NCBI GenBank assembly: GCA_037893225.1
Contig: JAZGUH010000146.1
Coordinates: forward strand, 186,001-250,000
Length of the DNA stretch: 64,000 bases
Reading direction: 5' to 3'
DNA from: Hippasteria phrygiana
Lineage: Eukaryota; Echinodermata; Asteroidea; Valvatida; Goniasteridae
Shown: positions 7,738 through 21,600 of the stretch, piece after piece
Numbering within the stretch: position 1 is the stretch's first letter
Layout: every line of letters begins with the position of its first letter
Made by a program: the position numbers and the translations under genes
The notes under the pieces: model-generated
What the model was told of the DNA's origin: nothing
Database searches by the model: none
What the model saw: only the letters and a program-made list of their open reading frames with translations

Positions 7738-10700
7738 TTGACATGCATGGAGCAATAAATAGACGGTAACATGTACACATAATGTACACATAATTTATTT
7801 TTTTCGATTTGGCGGCGATAGCCGAGAACAGCGTTAGCTGATGAAGCAAAGAAATCAGCCAGAATTTGATTTCTAAAGTAGAATATGCCATTTGGAACGC
7901 TTCCAAGTTCATCTTATTTGTCAGTGACGTGGCCCGGAGTAAGATAATTCAAAAAGGGGGACCCGGTTTGTTGACATGCATGGAGCAATAAATAGACGGT
8001 AACATGTACACAGATGTTGGCCGGAAAGAAAATAAACATTGCGAGGTTTGAATTTTCTCCACAAGTGTTAACTCTAAGAAGCCGCCGATAATTGCAACAT
8101 GTAGCGCCAGATCTAAGCTATCCGTACATGTCAAAATTACTGAATTTGGTTGATATTTCATGCAATTATGAATGAGTAAAGCAAGTCCATACCCCAGGGA
8201 ATTTGACAGGCATGGAGCAATAAATAAAAGGTAATCTGCACACAGATGGTGGCCGGGAAGAAAATAAACATTGCGAGGTTTGAATTTTCTCCACAAGTGT
8301 TAACTCTAAGAAGCCGCCGATAATTGCAACATGTAGCGCCAGATCTAAGCTATCCATACATGTCAAAATTACTGAATTTGGTTGATATTTCATGCAATTA
8401 TGAATGAGTAAAGCAAGTCCATACCCCAGGGAATTTGACATGCATGGAGCAATAAATAGACGGTAACATGTACACAGATGTTGGCCGGAAAGAAAATAAA
8501 CATTGCGAGGTTTGAATTTTCTCCACAAGTTTTAACTCTAAGAAGCCGCCGATAATTGCAACATGTAGCGCCAGATCTAAGCTATCCATACATGTCAAAA
8601 TTACTGAATTTGGTTGATATTTCATGCAATTATGAATGAGTAAAGCAAGTCCATACCCCAGGGAATTTGACATGCATGGAGCAATAAATAGACGGTAACA
8701 TGTACACAGATGTTGGCCGGAAAGAAAATAAACATTGCGAGGTTTGAATTTTCTCCACAAGTGTTAACTCTAAGAAGCCGCCGATAATTGCAACATGTAG
8801 CGCCAGATCTAAGCTATCCATACATGTCAAAATTACTGAATTTGGTTGATATTTCATGCAATTATGAATGAGTAAAGCAAGTCCATACCCCATGGAATTT
8901 GACATGCATGGAGCAATAAATAGACGGTAACATGTACACAGATGTTGGCCGGAAAGAAAATAAACATTGCGAGGTTTGAATTTTCTCCACAAGTGTTAAC
9001 TCTAAGAAGCCGCCGATAATTGCAACATGTAGCGCCAGATCTAAGCTATCCATACATGTCAAAATTACTGAATTTGGTTGATATTTCATGCAATTATGAA
9101 TGAGTAAAGCAAGTCCATACCCCAGGGAATTTGACAGGCATGGAGCAATAAATAAAAGGTAATCTGCACACAGATGGTGGCCGGGAAGAAAATAAACATT
9201 GCGAGGTTTGAATTTTCTCCACAAGTGTTAACTCTAAGAAGCCGCCGATAATTGCAACATGTAGCGCCAGATCTAAGCTATCCGTACATGTCAAAATTAC
9301 TGAATTTGGTTGATATTTCATGCAATTATGAATGAGTAAAGCAAGTCCATACCCCAGGGAATTTGACAGGCATGGAGCAATAAATAAAAGGTAATCTGCA
9401 CACAGATGGTGGCCGGGAAGAAAATAAACATTGCGAGGTTTGAATTTTCTCCACAAGTGTTAACTCTAAGAAGCCGCCGATAATTGCAACATGTAGCGCC
9501 AGATCTAAGCTATCCATACATGTCAAAATTACTGAATTTGGTTGATATTTCATGCAATTATGAATGAGTAAAGCAAGTCCATACCCCAGGGAATTTGACA
9601 TGCATGGAGCAATAAATAGACGGTAACATGTACACAGATGTTGGCCGGAAAGAAAATAAACATTGCGAGGTTTGAATTTTCTCCACAAGTTTTAACTCTA
9701 AGAAGCCGCCGATAATTGCAACATGTAGCGCCAGATCTAAGCTATCCATACATGTCAAAATTACTGAATTTGGTTGATATTTCATGCAATTATGAATGAG
9801 TAAAGCAAGTCCATACCCCAGGGAATTTGACATGCATGGAGCAATAAATAGACGGTAACATGTACACAGATGTTGGCCGGAAAGAAAATAAACATTGCGA
9901 GGTTTGAATTTTCTCCACAAGTGTTAACTCTAAGAAGCCGCCGATAATTGCAACATGTAGCGCCAGATCTAAGCTATCCATACATGTCAAAATTACTGAA
10001 TTTGGTTGATATTTCATGCAATTATGAATGAGTAAAGCAAGTCCATACCCCAGGGAATTTGACATGCATGGAGCAATAAATAGACGGTAACATGTACACA
10101 GATGTTGGCCGGAAAGAAAATAAACATTGCGAGGTTTGAATTTTCTCCACAAGTGTTAACTCTAAGAAGCCGCCGATAATTGCAACATGTAGCGCCAGAT
10201 CTAAGCTATCCGTACATGTCAAAATTACTGAATTTGGTTGATATTTCATGCAATTATGAATGAGTAAAGCAAGTCCATACCCCAGGGAATTTGACATGCA
10301 TGGAGCAATAAATAGACGGTAACATGTACACATAATGTACACATAATTTATTTTTTTCGATTTGGCGGCGATAGCCGAGAACAGCGTTAGCTGATGAAGC
10401 AAAGAAATCAGCCAGAATTTGATTTCTAAAGTAGAATATGCCATTTGGAACGCTTCCAAGTTCATCTTATTTGTCAGTGACGTGGCCCGGAGTAAGATAA
10501 TTCAAAAAGGGGGACCCGGTTTGTTGACATGCATGGAGCAATAAATAGACGGTAACATGTACACAGATGTTGGCCGGAAAGAAAATAAACATTGCGAGGT
10601 TTGAATTTTCTCCACAAGTTTTAACTCTAAGAAGCCGCCGATAATTGCAACATGTAGCGCCAGATCTAAGCTATCCATACATGTCAAAATTACTGAATTT

Positions 10701-11219
10701 GGTTGATATTTCATGCAATTATGAATGAGTAAAGCAAGTCCATACCCCAGGGAATTTGACATGCATGGAGCAATAAATAGACGGTAACATGTACACAGAT
10801 GTTGGCCGGAAAGAAAATAAACATTGCGAGGTTTGAATTTTCTCCACAAGTGTTAACTCTAAGAAGCCGCCGATAATTGCAACATGTAGCGCCAGATCTA
10901 AGCTATCCATACATGTCAAAATTACTGAATTTGGTTGATATTTCATGCAATTATGAATGAGTAAAGCAAGTCCATACCCCAGGGAATTTGACATGCATGG
11001 AGCAATAAATAGACGGTAACATGTACACAGATGTTGGCCGGAAAGAAAATAAACATTGCGAGGTTTGAATTTTCTCCACAAGTGTTAACTCTAAGAAGCC
11101 GCCGATAATTGCAACATGTAGCGCCAGATCTAAGCTATCCGTACATGTCAAAATTACTGAATTTGGTTGATATTTCATGCAATTATGAATGAGTAAAGCA
11201 AGTCCATACCCCAGGGAAT
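7738..11219 (+). repeat. Rearranged HOR with N-N-D'-D, then B-K-N-T
   Basis: B7738, T7971, D8203, K8435, N8667, N8899, D'9131, D9363, K9595, N9827, T10059, B10291, K10524, N10756, T10988. The ten A units between B7738 and B10291 suggest fusion of two HORs with loss of a B. A private G to T at 8893 lies in the tail of N8667. Confidence 0.92.
9131..9362 (+). repeat. A unit, D' hybrid (D head, T tail)
   Basis: Has all eight D head substitutions together with G at 154, the mark of T. It lies in the order N-D'-D-K. That order is expected if a crossover joined the D of an N-D pair to the T of a T-D pair between unit positions 56 and 153. It is the only such unit in the window. Confidence 0.85.
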
Positions 11220-12148
11220 TTGACATGCATGGAGCAATAAATAGACGGTAACATGTACACATAATGTACACATAATTTATTTTTTTCGATTTGGCGGCGA
11301 TAGCCGAGAACAGCGTTAGCTGATGAAGCAAAGAAATCAGCCAGAATTTGATTTCTAAAGTAGAATATGCCATTTGGAACGCTTCCAAGTTCATCTTATT
11401 TGTCAGTGACGTGGCCCGGAGTAAGATAATTCAAAAAGGGGGACCCGGTTTGTTGACATGCATGGAGCAATAAATAGACGGTAACATGTACACAGATGTT
11501 GGCCGGAAAGAAAATAAACATTGCGAGGTTTGAATTTTCTCCACAAGTGTTAACTCTAAGAAGCCGCCGATAATTGCAACATGTAGCGCCAGATCTAAGC
11601 TATCCGTACATGTCAAAATTACTGAATTTGGTTGATATTTCATGCAATTATGAATGAGTAAAGCAAGTCCATACCCCAGGGAATTTGACAGGCATGGAGC
11701 AATAAATAAAAGGTAATCTGCACACAGATGGTGGCCGGGAAGAAAATAAACATTGCGAGGTTTGAATTTTCTCCACAAGTGTTAACTCTAAGAAGCCGCC
11801 GATAATTGCAACATGTAGCGCCAGATCTAAGCTATCCATACATGTCAAAATTACTGAATTTGGTTGATATTTCATGCAATTATGAATGAGTAAAGCAAGT
11901 CCATACCCCAGGGAATTTGACATGCATGGAGCAATAAATAGACGGTAACATGTACACAGATGTTGGCCGGAAAGAAAATAAACATTGCGAGGTTTGAATT
12001 TTCTCCACAAGTTTTAACTCTAAGAAGCCGCCGATAATTGCAACATGTAGCGCCAGATCTAAGCTATCCATACATGTCAAAATTACTGAATTTGGTTGAT
12101 ATTTCATGCAATTATGAATGAGTAAAGCAAGTCCATACCCCAGGGAAT

Positions 12149-12380
12149 TTGACATGCATGGAGCAATAAATAGACGGTAACATGTACACAGATGTTGGCC
12201 GGAAAGAAAATAAACATTGCGAGGTTTGAATTTTCTCCACAAGTGTTAACTCTAAGAAGCCGCCGATAATTGCAACATGTAGCGCCAGATCTAAGCTATC
12301 CATACTTGTCAAAATTACTGAATTTGGTTGATATTTCATGCAATTATGAATGAGTAAAGCAAGTCCATACCCCAGGGAAT
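12149..12380 (+). repeat. A unit, N' type (T at position 158)
   Basis: N unit with A to T at position 158 (12306 here). Further copies start at 45820, 48606 and 59751. In all four the next unit is T. In the first three that T is followed by B', so the variant travels within a larger haplotype. Confidence 0.93.
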
Positions 12381-12612
12381 TTGACATGCATGGAGCAATA
12401 AATAGACGGTAACATGTACACAGATGTTGGCCGGAAAGAAAATAAACATTGCGAGGTTTGAATTTTCTCCACAAGTGTTAACTCTAAGAAGCCGCCGATA
12501 ATTGCAACATGTAGCGCCAGATCTAAGCTATCCGTACATGTCAAAATTACTGAATTTGGTTGATATTTCATGCAATTATGAATGAGTAAAGCAAGTCCAT
12601 ACCCCAGGGAAT

Positions 12613-12845
12613 TTGACATGCATGGAGCAATAAATAGACGGTAACATGTACACATAATGTACACATAATTTATTTTTTTCGATTTGGCGGCGATAGCCGA
12701 GAACAGCGTTAGCTGAAGAAGCAAAGAAATCAGCCAGAATTTGATTTCTAAAGTAGAATATGCCATTTGGAACGCTTCCAAGTTCATCTTATTTGTCAGT
12801 GACGTGGCCCGGAGTAAGATAATTCAAAAAGGGGGACCCGGTTTG
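12613..12845 (+). repeat. B' unit (A at position 105), reference copy
   Basis: B unit with T to A at position 105 (12717). Six copies start at 12613, 36530, 39781, 42104, 46284 and 49070. Every one is followed by K-N-D-B-N-T, so the substitution marks one 1,626 bp HOR family. Confidence 0.94.
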
Positions 12846-14934
12846 TTGACATGCATGGAGCAATAAATAGACGGTAACATGTACACAGATGTTGGCCGGA
12901 AAGAAAATAAACATTGCGAGGTTTGAATTTTCTCCACAAGTTTTAACTCTAAGAAGCCGCCGATAATTGCAACATGTAGCGCCAGATCTAAGCTATCCAT
13001 ACATGTCAAAATTACTGAATTTGGTTGATATTTCATGCAATTATGAATGAGTAAAGCAAGTCCATACCCCAGGGAATTTGACATGCATGGAGCAATAAAT
13101 AGACGGTAACATGTACACAGATGTTGGCCGGAAAGAAAATAAACATTGCGAGGTTTGAATTTTCTCCACAAGTGTTAACTCTAAGAAGCCGCCGATAATT
13201 GCAACATGTAGCGCCAGATCTAAGCTATCCATACATGTCAAAATTACTGAATTTGGTTGATATTTCATGCAATTATGAATGAGTAAAGCAAGTCCATACC
13301 CCAGGGAATTTGACAGGCATGGAGCAATAAATAAAAGGTAATCTGCACACAGATGGTGGCCGGGAAGAAAATAAACATTGCGAGGTTTGAATTTTCTCCA
13401 CAAGTGTTAACTCTAAGAAGCCGCCGATAATTGCAACATGTAGCGCCAGATCTAAGCTATCCATACATGTCAAAATTACTGAATTTGGTTGATATTTCAT
13501 GCAATTATGAATGAGTAAAGCAAGTCCATACCCCAGGGAATTTGACATGCATGGAGCAATAAATAGACGGTAACATGTACACATAATGTACACATAATTT
13601 ATTTTTTTCGATTTGGCGGCGATAGCCGAGAACAGCGTTAGCTGATGAAGCAAAGAAATCAGCCAGAATTTGATTTCTAAAGTAGAATATGCCATTTGGA
13701 ACGCTTCCAAGTTCATCTTATTTGTCAGTGACGTGGCCCGGAGTAAGATAATTCAAAAAGGGGGACCCGGTTTGTTGACATGCATGGAGCAATAAATAGA
13801 CGGTAACATGTACACAGATGTTGGCCGGAAAGAAAATAAACATTGCGAGGTTTGAATTTTCTCCACAAGTGTTAACTCTAAGAAGCCGCCGATAATTGCA
13901 ACATGTAGCGCCAGATCTAAGCTATCCATACATGTCAAAATTACTGAATTTGGTTGATATTTCATGCAATTATGAATGAGTAAAGCAAGTCCATACCCCA
14001 GGGAATTTGACATGCATGGAGCAATAAATAGACGGTAACATGTACACAGATGTTGGCCGGAAAGAAAATAAACATTGCGAGGTTTGAATTTTCTCCACAA
14101 GTGTTAACTCTAAGAAGCCGCCGATAATTGCAACATGTAGCGCCAGATCTAAGCTATCCGTACATGTCAAAATTACTGAATTTGGTTGATATTTCATGCA
14201 ATTATGAATGAGTAAAGCAAGTCCATACCCCAGGGAATTTGACATGCATGGAGCAATAAATAGACGGTAACATGTACACAGATGTTGGCCGGAAAGAAAA
14301 TAAACATTGCGAGGTTTGAATTTTCTCCACAAGTTTTAACTCTAAGAAGCCGCCGATAATTGCAACATGTAGCGCCAGATCTAAGCTATCCATACATGTC
14401 AAAATTACTGAATTTGGTTGATATTTCATGCAATTATGAATGAGTAAAGCAAGTCCATACCCCAGGGAATTTGACATGCATGGAGCAATAAATAGACGGT
14501 AACATGTACACAGATGTTGGCCGGAAAGAAAATAAACATTGCGAGGTTTGAATTTTCTCCACAAGTGTTAACTCTAAGAAGCCGCCGATAATTGCAACAT
14601 GTAGCGCCAGATCTAAGCTATCCATACATGTCAAAATTACTGAATTTGGTTGATATTTCATGCAATTATGAATGAGTAAAGCAAGTCCATACCCCAGGGA
14701 ATTTGACATGCATGGAGCAATAAATAGACGGTAACATGTACACAGATGTTGGCCGGAAAGAAAATAAACATTGCGAGGTTTGAATTTTCTCCACAAGTGT
14801 TAACTCTAAGAAGCCGCCGATAATTGCAACATGTAGCGCCAGATCTAAGCTATCCGTACATGTCAAAATTACTGAATTTGGTTGATATTTCATGCAATTA
14901 TGAATGAGTAAAGCAAGTCCATACCCCAGGGAAT

Positions 14935-17900
14935 TTGACATGCATGGAGCAATAAATAGACGGTAACATGTACACATAATGTACACATAATTTATTTTTT
15001 TCGATTTGGCGGCGATAGCCGAGAACAGCGTTAGCTGATGAAGCAAAGAAATCAGCCAGAATTTGATTTCTAAAGTAGAATATGCCATTTGGAACGCTTC
15101 CAAGTTCATCTTATTTGTCAGTGACGTGGCCCGGAGTAAGATAATTCAAAAAGGGGGACCCGGTTTGTTGACATGCATGGAGCAATAAATAGACGGTAAC
15201 ATGTACACAGATGTTGGCCGGAAAGAAAATAAACATTGCGAGGTTTGAATTTTCTCCACAAGTGTTAACTCTAAGAAGCCGCCGATAATTGCAACATGTA
15301 GCGCCAGATCTAAGCTATCCGTACATGTCAAAATTACTGAATTTGGTTGATATTTCATGCAATTATGAATGAGTAAAGCAAGTCCATACCCCAGGGAATT
15401 TGACAGGCATGGAGCAATAAATAAAAGGTAATCTGCACACAGATGGTGGCCGGGAAGAAAATAAACATTGCGAGGTTTGAATTTTCTCCACAAGTGTTAA
15501 CTCTAAGAAGCCGCCGATAATTGCAACATGTAGCGCCAGATCTAAGCTATCCATACATGTCAAAATTACTGAATTTGGTTGATATTTCATGCAATTATGA
15601 ATGAGTAAAGCAAGTCCATACCCCAGGGAATTTGACATGCATGGAGCAATAAATAGACGGTAACATGTACACAGATGTTGGCCGGAAAGAAAATAAACAT
15701 TGCGAGGTTTGAATTTTCTCCACAAGTTTTAACTCTAAGAAGCCGCCGATAATTGCAACATGTAGCGCCAGATCTAAGCTATCCATACATGTCAAAATTA
15801 CTGAATTTGGTTGATATTTCATGCAATTATGAATGAGTAAAGCAAGTCCATACCCCAGGGAATTTGACATGCATGGAGCAATAAATAGACGGTAACATGT
15901 ACACATAATGTACACATAATTTATTTTTTTCGATTTGGCGGCGATAGCCGAGAACAGCGTTAGCTGATGAAGCAAAGAAATCAGCCAGAATTTGATTTCT
16001 AAAGTAGAATATGCCATTTGGAACGCTTCCAAGTTCATCTTATTTGTCAGTGACGTGGCCCGGAGTAAGATAATTCAAAAAGGGGGACCCGGTTTGTTGA
16101 CATGCATGGAGCAATAAATAGACGGTAACATGTACACAGATGTTGGCCGGAAAGAAAATAAACATTGCGAGGTTTGAATTTTCTCCACAAGTGTTAACTC
16201 TAAGAAGCCGCCGATAATTGCAACATGTAGCGCCAGATCTAAGCTATCCGTACATGTCAAAATTACTGAATTTGGTTGATATTTCATGCAATTATGAATG
16301 AGTAAAGCAAGTCCATACCCCAGGGAATTTGACAGGCATGGAGCAATAAATAAAAGGTAATCTGCACACAGATGGTGGCCGGGAAGAAAATAAACATTGC
16401 GAGGTTTGAATTTTCTCCACAAGTGTTAACTCTAAGAAGCCGCCGATAATTGCAACATGTAGCGCCAGATCTAAGCTATCCATACATGTCAAAATTACTG
16501 AATTTGGTTGATATTTCATGCAATTATGAATGAGTAAAGCAAGTCCATACCCCAGGGAATTTGACATGCATGGAGCAATAAATAGACGGTAACATGTACA
16601 CAGATGTTGGCCGGAAAGAAAATAAACATTGCGAGGTTTGAATTTTCTCCACAAGTTTTAACTCTAAGAAGCCGCCGATAATTGCAACATGTAGCGCCAG
16701 ATCTAAGCTATCCATACATGTCAAAATTACTGAATTTGGTTGATATTTCATGCAATTATGAATGAGTAAAGCAAGTCCATACCCCAGGGAATTTGACATG
16801 CATGGAGCAATAAATAGACGGTAACATGTACACAGATGTTGGCCGGAAAGAAAATAAACATTGCGAGGTTTGAATTTTCTCCACAAGTGTTAACTCTAAG
16901 AAGCCGCCGATAATTGCAACATGTAGCGCCAGATCTAAGCTATCCATACATGTCAAAATTACTGAATTTGGTTGATATTTCATGCAATTATGAATGAGTA
17001 AAGCAAGTCCATACCCCAGGGAATTTGACATGCATGGAGCAATAAATAGACGGTAACATGTACACAGATGTTGGCCGGAAAGAAAATAAACATTGCGAGG
17101 TTTGAATTTTCTCCACAAGTGTTAACTCTAAGAAGCCGCCGATAATTGCAACATGTAGCGCCAGATCTAAGCTATCCGTACATGTCAAAATTACTGAATT
17201 TGGTTGATATTTCATGCAATTATGAATGAGTAAAGCAAGTCCATACCCCAGGGAATTTGACATGCATGGAGCAATAAATAGACGGTAACATGTACACATA
17301 ATGTACACATAATTTATTTTTTTCGATTTGGCGGCGATAGCCGAGAACAGCGTTAGCTGATGAAGCAAAGAAATCAGCCAGAATTTGATTTCTAAAGTAG
17401 AATATGCCATTTGGAACGCTTCCAAGTTCATCTTATTTGTCAGTGACGTGGCCCGGAGTAAGATAATTCAAAAAGGGGGACCCGGTTTGTTGACATGCAT
17501 GGAGCAATAAATAGACGGTAACATGTACACAGATGTTGGCCGGAAAGAAAATAAACATTGCGAGGTTTGAATTTTCTCCACAAGTGTTAACTCTAAGAAG
17601 CCGCCGATAATTGCAACATGTAGCGCCAGATCTAAGCTATCCGTACATGTCAAAATTACTGAATTTGGTTGATATTTCATGCAATTATGAATGAGTAAAG
17701 CAAGTCCATACCCCAGGGAATTTGACAGGCATGGAGCAATAAATAAAAGGTAATCTGCACACAGATGGTGGCCGGGAAGAAAATAAACATTGCGAGGTTT
17801 GAATTTTCTCCACAAGTGTTAACTCTAAGAAGCCGCCGATAATTGCAACATGTAGCGCCAGATCTAAGCTATCCATACATGTCAAAATTACTGAATTTGG

Positions 17901-18649
17901 TTGATATTTCATGCAATTATGAATGAGTAAAGCAAGTCCATACCCCAGGGAATTTGACATGCATGGAGCAATAAATAGACGGTAACATGTACACAGATGT
18001 TGGCCGGAAAGAAAATAAACATTGCGAGGTTTGAATTTTCTCCACAAGTTTTAACTCTAAGAAGCCGCCGATAATTGCAACATGTAGCGCCAGATCTAAG
18101 CTATCCATACATGTCAAAATTACTGAATTTGGTTGATATTTCATGCAATTATGAATGAGTAAAGCAAGTCCATACCCCAGGGAATTTGACATGCATGGAG
18201 CAATAAATAGACGGTAACATGTACACAGATGTTGGCCGGAAAGAAAATAAACATTGCGAGGTTTGAATTTTCTCCACAAGTGTTAACTCTAAGAAGCCGC
18301 CGATAATTGCAACATGTAGCGCCAGATCTAAGCTATCCATACATGTCAAAATTACTGAATTTGGTTGATATTTCATGCAATTATGAATGAGTAAAGCAAG
18401 TCCATACCCCAGGGAATTTGACATGCATGGAGCAATAAATAGACGGTAACATGTACACAGATGTTGGCCGGAAAGAAAATAAACATTGCGAGGTTTGAAT
18501 TTTCTCCACAAGTGTTAACTCTAAGAAGCCGCCGATAATTGCAACATGTAGCGCCAGATCTAAGCTATCCGTACATGTCAAAATTACTGAATTTGGTTGA
18601 TATTTCATGCAATTATGAATGAGTAAAGCAAGTCCATACCCCAGGGAAT
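14935..18649 (+). repeat. B-T-D-K, then two B-T-D-K-N-T HORs
   Basis: B14935, T15168, D15400, K15632; B15864, T16097, D16329, K16561, N16793, T17025; B17257, T17490, D17722, K17954, N18186, T18418. K15632 runs directly into a B, as if N-T had been deleted from the first HOR (929 bp in place of 1,393 bp). Matches 51392-55106. Confidence 0.94.
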
Positions 18650-21600
18650 TTGACATGCATGGAGCAATAAATAGACGGTAACATGTACACATAATGTACA
18701 CATAATTTATTTTTTTCGATTTGGCGGCGATAGCCGAGAACAGCGTTAGCTGATGAAGCAAAGAAATCAGCCAGAATTTGATTTCTAAAGTAGAATATGC
18801 CATTTGGAACGCTTCCAAGTTCATCTTATTTGTCAGTGACGTGGCCCGGAGTAAGATAATTCAAAAAGGGGGACCCGGTTTGTTGACATGCATGGAGCAA
18901 TAAATAGACGGTAACATGTACACAGATGTTGGCCGGAAAGAAAATAAACATTGCGAGGTTTGAATTTTCTCCACAAGTTTTAACTCTAAGAAGCCGCCGA
19001 TAATTGCAACATGTAGCGCCAGATCTAAGCTATCCATACATGTCAAAATTACTGAATTTGGTTGATATTTCATGCAATTATGAATGAGTAAAGCAAGTCC
19101 ATACCCCAGGGAATTTGACATGCATGGAGCAATAAATAGACGGTAACATGTACACAGATGTTGGCCGGAAAGAAAATAAACATTGCGAGGTTTGAATTTT
19201 CTCCACAAGTGTTAACTCTAAGAAGCCGCCGATAATTGCAACATGTAGCGCCAGATCTAAGCTATCCATACATGTCAAAATTACTGAATTTGGTTGATAT
19301 TTCATGCAATTATGAATGAGTAAAGCAAGTCCATACCCCAGGGAATTTGACATGCATGGAGCAATAAATAGACGGTAACATGTACACAGATGTTGGCCGG
19401 AAAGAAAATAAACATTGCGAGGTTTGAATTTTCTCCACAAGTGTTAACTCTAAGAAGCCGCCGATAATTGCAACATGTAGCGCCAGATCTAAGCTATCCG
19501 TACATGTCAAAATTACTGAATTTGGTTGATATTTCATGCAATTATGAATGAGTAAAGCAAGTCCATACCCCAGGGAATTTGACATGCATGGAGCAATAAA
19601 TAGACGGTAACATGTACACATAATGTACACATAATTTATTTTTTTCGATTTGGCGGCGATAGCCGAGAACAGCGTTAGCTGATGAAGCAAAGAAATCAGC
19701 CAGAATTTGATTTCTAAAGTAGAATATGCCATTTGGAACGCTTCCAAGTTCATCTTATTTGTCAGTGACGTGGCCCGGAGTAAGATAATTCAAAAAGGGG
19801 GACCCGGTTTGTTGACATGCATGGAGCATTAAATAGACGGTAACATGTACACAGATGTTGGCCGGAAAGAAAATAAACATTGCGAGGTTTGAATTTTCTC
19901 CACAAGTGTTAACTCTAAGAAGCCGCCGATAATTGCAACATGTAGCGCCAGATCTAAGCTATCCGTACATGTCAAAATTACTGAATTTGGTTGATATTTC
20001 ATGCAATTATGAATGAGTAAAGCAAGTCCATACCCCAGGGAATTTGACAGGCATGGAGCAATAAATAAAAGGTAATCTGCACACAGATGGTGGCCGGGAA
20101 GAAAATAAACATTGCGAGGTTTGAATTTTCTCCACAAGTGTTAACTCTAAGAAGCCGCCGATAATTGCAACATGTAGCGCCAGATCTAAGCTATCCATAC
20201 ATGTCAAAATTACTGAATTTGGTTGATATTTCATGCAATTATGAATGAGTAAAGCAAGTCCATACCCCAGGGAATTTGACATGCATGGAGCAATAAATAG
20301 ACGGTAACATGTACACAGATGTTGGCCGGAAAGAAAATAAACATTGCGAGGTTTGAATTTTCTCCACAAGTTTTAACTCTAAGAAGCCGCCGATAATTGC
20401 AACATGTAGCGCCAGATCTAAGCTATCCATACATGTCAAAATTACTGAATTTGGTTGATATTTCATGCAATTATGAATGAGTAAAGCAAGTCCATACCCC
20501 AGGGAATTTGACATGCATGGAGCAATAAATAGACGGTAACATGTACACAGATGTTGGCCGGAAAGAAAATAAACATTGCGAGGTTTGAATTTTCTCCACA
20601 AGTGTTAACTCTAAGAAGCCGCCGATAATTGCAACATGTAGCGCCAGATCTAAGCTATCCATACATGTCAAAATTACTGAATTTGGTTGATATTTCATGC
20701 AATTATGAATGAGTAAAGCAAGTCCATACCCCAGGGAATTTGACATGCATGGAGCAATAAATAGACGGTAACATGTACACAGATGTTGGCCGGAAAGAAA
20801 ATAAACATTGCGAGGTTTGAATTTTCTCCACAAGTGTTAACTCTAAGAAGCCGCCGATAATTGCAACATGTAGCGCCAGATCTAAGCTATCCGTACATGT
20901 CAAAATTACTGAATTTGGTTGATATTTCATGCAATTATGAATGAGTAAAGCAAGTCCATACCCCAGGGAATTTGACATGCATGGAGCAATAAATAGACGG
21001 TAACATGTACACATAATGTACACATAATTTATTTTTTTCGATTTGGCGGCGATAGCCGAGAACAGCGTTAGCTGATGAAGCAAAGAAATCAGCCAGAATT
21101 TGATTTCTAAAGTAGAATATGCCATTTGGAACGCTTCCAAGTTCATCTTATTTGTCAGTGACGTGGCCCGGAGTAAGATAATTCAAAAAGGGGGACCCGG
21201 TTTGTTGACATGCATGGAGCATTAAATAGACGGTAACATGTACACAGATGTTGGCCGGAAAGAAAATAAACATTGCGAGGTTTGAATTTTCTCCACAAGT
21301 GTTAACTCTAAGAAGCCGCCGATAATTGCAACATGTAGCGCCAGATCTAAGCTATCCGTACATGTCACAATTACTGAATTTGGTTGATATTTCATGCAAT
21401 TATGAATGAGTAAAGCAAGTCCATACCCCAGGGAATTTGACAGGCATGGAGCAATAAATAAAAGGTAATCTGCACACAGATGGTGGCCGGGAAGAAAATA
21501 AACATTGCGAGGTTTGAATTTTCTCCACAAGTGTTAACTCTAAGAAGCCGCCGATAATTGCAACATGTAGCGCCAGATCTAAGCTATCCATACATGTCAA

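Larger units (their letters stand above)
11220..14934 (+). repeat. B-T-D-K-N'-T then B'-K-N-D-B-N-T-K-N-T
   Basis: B11220, T11453, D11685, K11917, N'12149, T12381, B'12613, K12846, N13078, D13310, B13542, N13775, T14007, K14239, N14471, T14703. Most of it recurs at 44.9-48.1 kb, and its later part again at 48.4-51.4 kb. Confidence 0.93.
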
